DNA of 43,775 nucleotides, taken from the NCBI GenBank assembly GCA_050253535.1, contig JBFWIW010000016.1, positions 1 to 43,775 of the forward strand. Reading direction: 5' to 3'. The notes below the pieces were generated by a model, which had not been told where the DNA came from, ran no database searches, and was given only the letters and a program-made list of their open reading frames with translations. Source of the stretch: JBFWIW01 sp050253535. GTDB taxonomy: Bacteria; Bacillota; Clostridia; Oscillospirales; Oscillospiraceae. Of the stretch, positions 40,757 through 43,775 are shown piece after piece. The translations under genes and the position numbers were made by a program. How positions within the stretch are numbered: the first letter of the stretch is position 1; each line of letters starts with the position of its first letter.

Positions 40757-41743
40757 ATGAAAAAATATATCGTATATTATGATTCCGGCACGACAAATTC
40801 CAGGATATATCTCCTCGATGGGGCGTTTAATGTGCTGTTTACCGCAAAGCGCCCGATCGGTTCCCGCAATTCCGCTATGGAAGGCAGCAATATGGTTGTT
40901 ATCCGCGCCCTTCGCGAATTATACGACGAGATGCTTCAGAAGTCGGGTATAGATGAGGATGAGATAGGAGAAATCTATGGTTCCGGTATGCTTACCAGCC
41001 CATATGGGCTGCATGAGATACCCCATCTCACGCTCCCTGTGACGGTTAAGGATTTCGCAGAGAACGTATATCCTCACTTTGAGGACAAGCTCCTGCACAG
41101 GACGATAAACCTTGTACCGGGGATGAAGACGGTGAGCGAGGATATCGCATATGTGAACAACATGCGCGGCGAGGAAATAGAGATACTCGGAACGCTGGAC
41201 GATCTTGAAAAAGCCACAAAAAGCCGCAATATCGCGCTGATCCTCCCCGGCTCGCATACCCATGTTGTCAATGTTATGAACGGTGACCTTAAGGGCATAA
41301 TCTCAAATCTTACGGGCGAAGTATTCCATGCACTCAAAACCGAGACGATCATGGCACCCATTCTCTCGAAGAAAGACGTTACGCTTATTCCAGAACAGGT
41401 GAAAAAAGGTGTCGATAATCTGTTGAAATTCGGGTTTTCCCGGGCCATATACATCTGCCATGCTATGCGCCTGTTCAACGTCGGAACGGAAGACGACCGT
41501 TTTTCCTATGCAGAGGGAGCCATTTCCGGCTGCGTGAGGGAGTCTCTCGAATACTACTGTGAAAGCCTCTGGCAGGGGTGTGACACCGCGGCCATTGTCT
41601 CAAACGAGTATATGTTCCGAGCATTTAAGGCGGTATTCGACGGCAGCCCCTATATAAAAGATGTCGTATGGCTGCCGATATCGGACGGTAAGAGCTACGG
41701 TGTTCAGGGGCTTAAAAAGATAATCAGTGTAAAAAATGCTTAA
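40757..41743 (+). CDS. 2-dehydro-3-deoxygalactonokinase-like sugar-acid kinase
   Basis: 328 residues resembling DgoK. The ATP/phosphate loop is YYDSGTTNSRIYLLD (7-21). Family blocks include GSGMLTSPYGLHEIPHLTLP and the central LPGSHTHVVNVMNGDLKGII followed by TGEVFHALKTETIM. It would phosphorylate 2-keto-3-deoxygalactonate (or a close acid) to the substrate of the aldolase just upstream. GGAGAAAG precedes the ATG. It is somewhat longer than E. coli DgoK, so the exact acid may differ. Confidence 0.85.
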   Translation: MKKYIVYYDSGTTNSRIYLLDGAFNVLFTAKRPIGSRNSAMEGSNMVVIRALRELYDEMLQKSGIDEDEIGEIYGSGMLTSPYGLHEIPHLTLPVTVKDFAENVYPHFEDKLLHRTINLVPGMKTVSEDIAYVNNMRGEEIEILGTLDDLEKATKSRNIALILPGSHTHVVNVMNGDLKGIISNLTGEVFHALKTETIMAPILSKKDVTLIPEQVKKGVDNLLKFGFSRAIYICHAMRLFNVGTEDDRFSYAEGAISGCVRESLEYYCESLWQGCDTAAIVSNEYMFRAFKAVFDGSPYIKDVVWLPISDGKSYGVQGLKKIISVKNA

Positions 41744-41758
41744 AGGAAGGTCCACAAA

Positions 41759-42709
41759 ATGAAAAAGGTACTCATAACCTCCCGCTCGTTCGGGAGTATC
41801 GACAGTGTCCCTGTCGATATATTGGCGGAGGCAGGCTACGAGGTCGTAAGCAAGGGAAAAAACTTTGACCAGAACGAGTTTGACCGTATCGTCCCGGAAT
41901 TTGACGCGCTCATAATCGGCGCGCATCCATTTGACCCCTCGGTTTTGGAGAAGTGTTCAAAGCTCAAGATTATCTGCAAGCACGGCGTCGGCGTGGACAA
42001 CATCCCACTCCAGAAGGCGAAGGAGATGGGTATCAAAGTTTGCAACGCCCCCGGCACAAACTCCAACGCGGTTGCCGATCTGGCCATAGGCCTCATGCTC
42101 GCGGCCTGCCGCAACATTGTTTCCACTTCCACGAACGTAAAGGGAGGCGGCTGGAAGTCAATTACAGGCCGCGACCTCTGCTATAAAACGCTGGGTCTTC
42201 TCGGTTTCGGCGCTATTGCGAAGAATGTGGCAAGGCGGGCAAACGGCTTCGGTATGAAGGTCTTGGCCTATGACCCCTATGTAAAGGAAGTGCCGGATGA
42301 ATTTATAGGCTATGTCACCCTCACTACCTGTGAGGAGACAATCAAAAACGCCGATTTCCTGTCTCTCCACCTGCCGCTGACAGACGAGACGCGCGGAATC
42401 GTTTCCGCCCACGAAATGGCAGCGATGAAGCAGGGCGCCTATATCATAAACACCTCCCGCGGCGGCACAGTTGACGAGAAGGACCTCTATGACGCGCTCG
42501 TTTCCGGACATATTGCCGGTGCGGCGCTGGACGTGACTGTCGCCGAGCCGGTCGAGAAGGACAATCCGCTCCTCACGCTCGATAATGTTATCATAACACC
42601 GCACGTAGGAATGTACACCAGAGAGGCGATAAACGCAGTTGGTATCGTCTGTGCCAAAAACTGCGCTGCGATAGTGAAGGGCGAACCTATTGCCCACCAG
42701 GTAGTATAA
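41759..42709 (+). CDS. D-isomer-specific 2-hydroxyacid dehydrogenase
   Basis: NAD-dependent dehydrogenase of 316 residues of the SerA/glyoxylate reductase superfamily. The Rossmann loop is GLLGFGAIAKNVA (147-159), and the catalytic residues are R234 (NTSRGG), E263 (AEPVE) and H282 (TPHVG). No ACT domain follows, so it is not an allosteric SerA. AAGGAAGG precedes the ATG 15 bp after the kinase gene. In this cluster it probably oxidises or reduces a sugar-acid-derived 2-hydroxy acid; the substrate is unknown. Confidence 0.9.
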   Translation: MKKVLITSRSFGSIDSVPVDILAEAGYEVVSKGKNFDQNEFDRIVPEFDALIIGAHPFDPSVLEKCSKLKIICKHGVGVDNIPLQKAKEMGIKVCNAPGTNSNAVADLAIGLMLAACRNIVSTSTNVKGGGWKSITGRDLCYKTLGLLGFGAIAKNVARRANGFGMKVLAYDPYVKEVPDEFIGYVTLTTCEETIKNADFLSLHLPLTDETRGIVSAHEMAAMKQGAYIINTSRGGTVDEKDLYDALVSGHIAGAALDVTVAEPVEKDNPLLTLDNVIITPHVGMYTREAINAVGIVCAKNCAAIVKGEPIAHQVV

Positions 42710-42747
42710 TTCGGTTTCCCGATTAAATATGGAAAAGGAGAAGGAAT

Positions 42748-43509
42748 ATGAATCTGTTTGATCTTACCGGGAATAAGGCAATCGTCACCGGTGGAACGCG
42801 TGGCTTGGGCCGCGGTATTGCCGAGGGTCTCATGGAGGCGGGAGCCGAGGTCGTCATCGTGGGTTCGAGCACCAAGGTTTTCGATGTCTCCGATGAGTAC
42901 TGTGCGAAGGGATTCGTCTGTCATGGCGTCGAGGCCGATCTCTCAGCCGAGGAAAATCTGGCCCCTGCGTTTGAGAAGGCGATGAAGTTTTTGGGCGGCG
43001 GGCTTGACATCATGGTGAACGCGGCTGGCGTCAACAGAAGAAACCGCAGCGACATGTTCACAAAGGAAGACTGGGACTATGTCCTCGCCGTAAACCTTAA
43101 CGCGACGTTCTATCTGTGCCAGATGGCTTCGCGGGAGATGTTAAAAAGTGGCTATGGCAAGATAATTAACATTTCCTCCATGACAGCTTTCTTCGGTGGC
43201 CAGAACGTCCCGGCTTATTCCGCGAGTAAGGGCGCCGTCACTCAGATGACCAAAAACTTTGCAAACGACCTCGCCCAATTTGGTATTTGTGCAAACTGCA
43301 TAGCCCCCGGATTCATGGCGACAGAGATGAACACCGCGCTCCTTGATCGTTCCAAGCCTCGCTATCAACAGGTAACAGATCGCATTCCTATCGGCAGATG
43401 GGGCGATGGCAATGATCTTAAGGGAGCCGCCATATTCCTAGCATCCCACGCCTCGGACTATGTTACAGGTGTAAATCTCCCCGTGGACGGCGGATATCTC
43501 TCCAAATAA
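42748..43509 (+). CDS. SDR oxidoreductase, KduD/gluconate 5-dehydrogenase-like
   Basis: 253-residue short-chain dehydrogenase: TGGTRGLG (14-21), NAAG (91-94), catalytic S143, Y157 and K161 (YSASK), and the end VTGVNLPVDGGYLSK. The opening MNLFDLTGNKAIVTGGTRGL resembles gluconate 5-dehydrogenase and 2-deoxygluconate 3-dehydrogenase (KduD). AAAGGAGAAGG precedes the ATG. It is the last gene before a terminator and would provide the keto-hexonate chemistry that feeds or leaves the DgoK/aldolase route. Substrate assignment is tentative. Confidence 0.9.
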   Translation: MNLFDLTGNKAIVTGGTRGLGRGIAEGLMEAGAEVVIVGSSTKVFDVSDEYCAKGFVCHGVEADLSAEENLAPAFEKAMKFLGGGLDIMVNAAGVNRRNRSDMFTKEDWDYVLAVNLNATFYLCQMASREMLKSGYGKIINISSMTAFFGGQNVPAYSASKGAVTQMTKNFANDLAQFGICANCIAPGFMATEMNTALLDRSKPRYQQVTDRIPIGRWGDGNDLKGAAIFLASHASDYVTGVNLPVDGGYLSK

Positions 43510-43536
43510 CAGAGAATATCTCTCCAGAATATTAAG

Positions 43537-43566
43537 AAAAAAGGCGCCCGAGAGGGCGCCTTTTTT
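43537..43566. terminator. Bidirectional terminator after the sugar-acid cluster
   Basis: AAAAAAGGCGCCC, loop GAGA, GGGCGCCTTTTTT: a perfect 13-bp stem with A-run and T-run. It ends the plus-strand cluster and the minus-strand thioesterase gene. Confidence 0.92.
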
Positions 43567-43596
43567 GTCTCGAAATCATTTAAGTTCAAGTGTTGT

Positions 43597-43775
43597 CTAT
43601 TTGCCAAGCCGCAACCCGGTAGCGGAGACAGTTGCGACTAGCGTACCCGTCTCGTCGGTGACAGCCACGTCGAACGCGCAGGAGGTGCGGCCGGACTTGA
43701 GGCACTTTGCCTCGGCGGTTAGCGTTTTTCCACGAGCAACGCTTAAAAAACGGATTTCGCTTGTGAGGGAGACGG
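43597..43775 (-). CDS. Hotdog-fold (PaaI-like) thioesterase, C-terminal part
   Basis: The right edge cuts this gene; only its last 58 codons are visible, with no start. The reading ends in TAG at 43597-43599. The visible residues run from SLTSEIRFLSVARGKTLTAE through KSGRTSCAFDVAVTDETGTL to VATVSATGLRLGK, the beta strands and ending typical of PaaI/YdiI-type acyl-CoA thioesterases. The catalytic residues lie beyond the window. It is convergent with the sugar-acid cluster. Confidence 0.8.
   Translation of the reverse strand, partial: VSLTSEIRFLSVARGKTLTAEAKCLKSGRTSCAFDVAVTDETGTLVATVSATGLRLGK

Noticed and set aside
1..43775. CRISPR arrays, insertion sequences, prophage, rRNA or tRNA genes
   Set aside because: No regularly spaced repeats, transposase or integrase motifs, rRNA sequence or tRNA T-loop/acceptor patterns were found in the intergenic stretches.

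Overview
The window is chromosomal DNA from a spore-forming, low-to-mid G+C Firmicute, most likely a clostridial (Oscillospiraceae-like) species. It spans the replication origin. The reasons are the classical block dnaA-dnaN-S4 protein-recF-remB-gyrB-gyrA, the block rpmH-rnpA-yidD-yidC-jag on the other side, Soj/ParB with two perfect parS sites, a germination protease (gpr), a TPP riboswitch and a T-box leader. I saw no rRNA, tRNA, CRISPR array, insertion sequence or prophage.

Layout. Positions 1-362 carry promoters that fire out of the left edge and a bidirectional terminator. From 363 to 10972 nearly everything is on the minus strand: gpr, then soj-parB-coiled-coil membrane protein-serS-mscL-rsmG, then mfd and a PrsA/SurA-like foldase lipoprotein. 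At 11062-11945 there is a short plus-strand section with rpsT and a small protein divergent from an XRE regulator. From 11979 to 21752 the minus strand carries rnhA, gyrA, gyrB, remB, recF, the S4 protein, dnaN and dnaA. oriC, with a DnaA box, a DnaA-trio-like TAG repeat and an AT-rich unwinding region, lies between dnaA and dnaN. htpG (minus) and a TPP-controlled thiT (plus) follow. Next comes a T-box-controlled gene that fuses an XRE domain, a cupin and an acyl-CoA synthetase. To the right of that, rpmH-rnpA-yidD-yidC-jag-acpP runs on the plus strand.

Accessory metabolism and envelope. From 31.1 kb there is an SDR dehydrogenase divergent from a long transaldolase-superfamily protein. An operon then encodes a membrane-fusion protein, a MacB-type ABC ATPase, a MacB/FtsX permease and a secreted SLH-domain protein, behind a promoter that overlaps a perfect inverted repeat. 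After that comes an Entner-Doudoroff-type cluster: KDPG/KDPGal aldolase, DgoK-like sugar-acid kinase, D-2-hydroxyacid dehydrogenase and a KduD-like SDR. The window ends inside a hotdog-fold thioesterase gene on the minus strand.

The most interesting items are these. (1) The dnaA promoter shares a palindromic -35 with an oppositely directed promoter, downstream of which lies a structured and apparently non-coding segment. (2) A full T-box leader sits in front of an XRE-cupin-acyl-CoA ligase fusion; the plausible specifier codons are for branched-chain amino acids. (3) The origin region is rearranged, with rsmG/soj/parB and both parS sites on the dnaA-gyrA arm. (4) A 16-bp perfect palindrome exactly fills a promoter spacer beside an XRE regulator. 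All functional calls come from reading the sequence; no database search was run.
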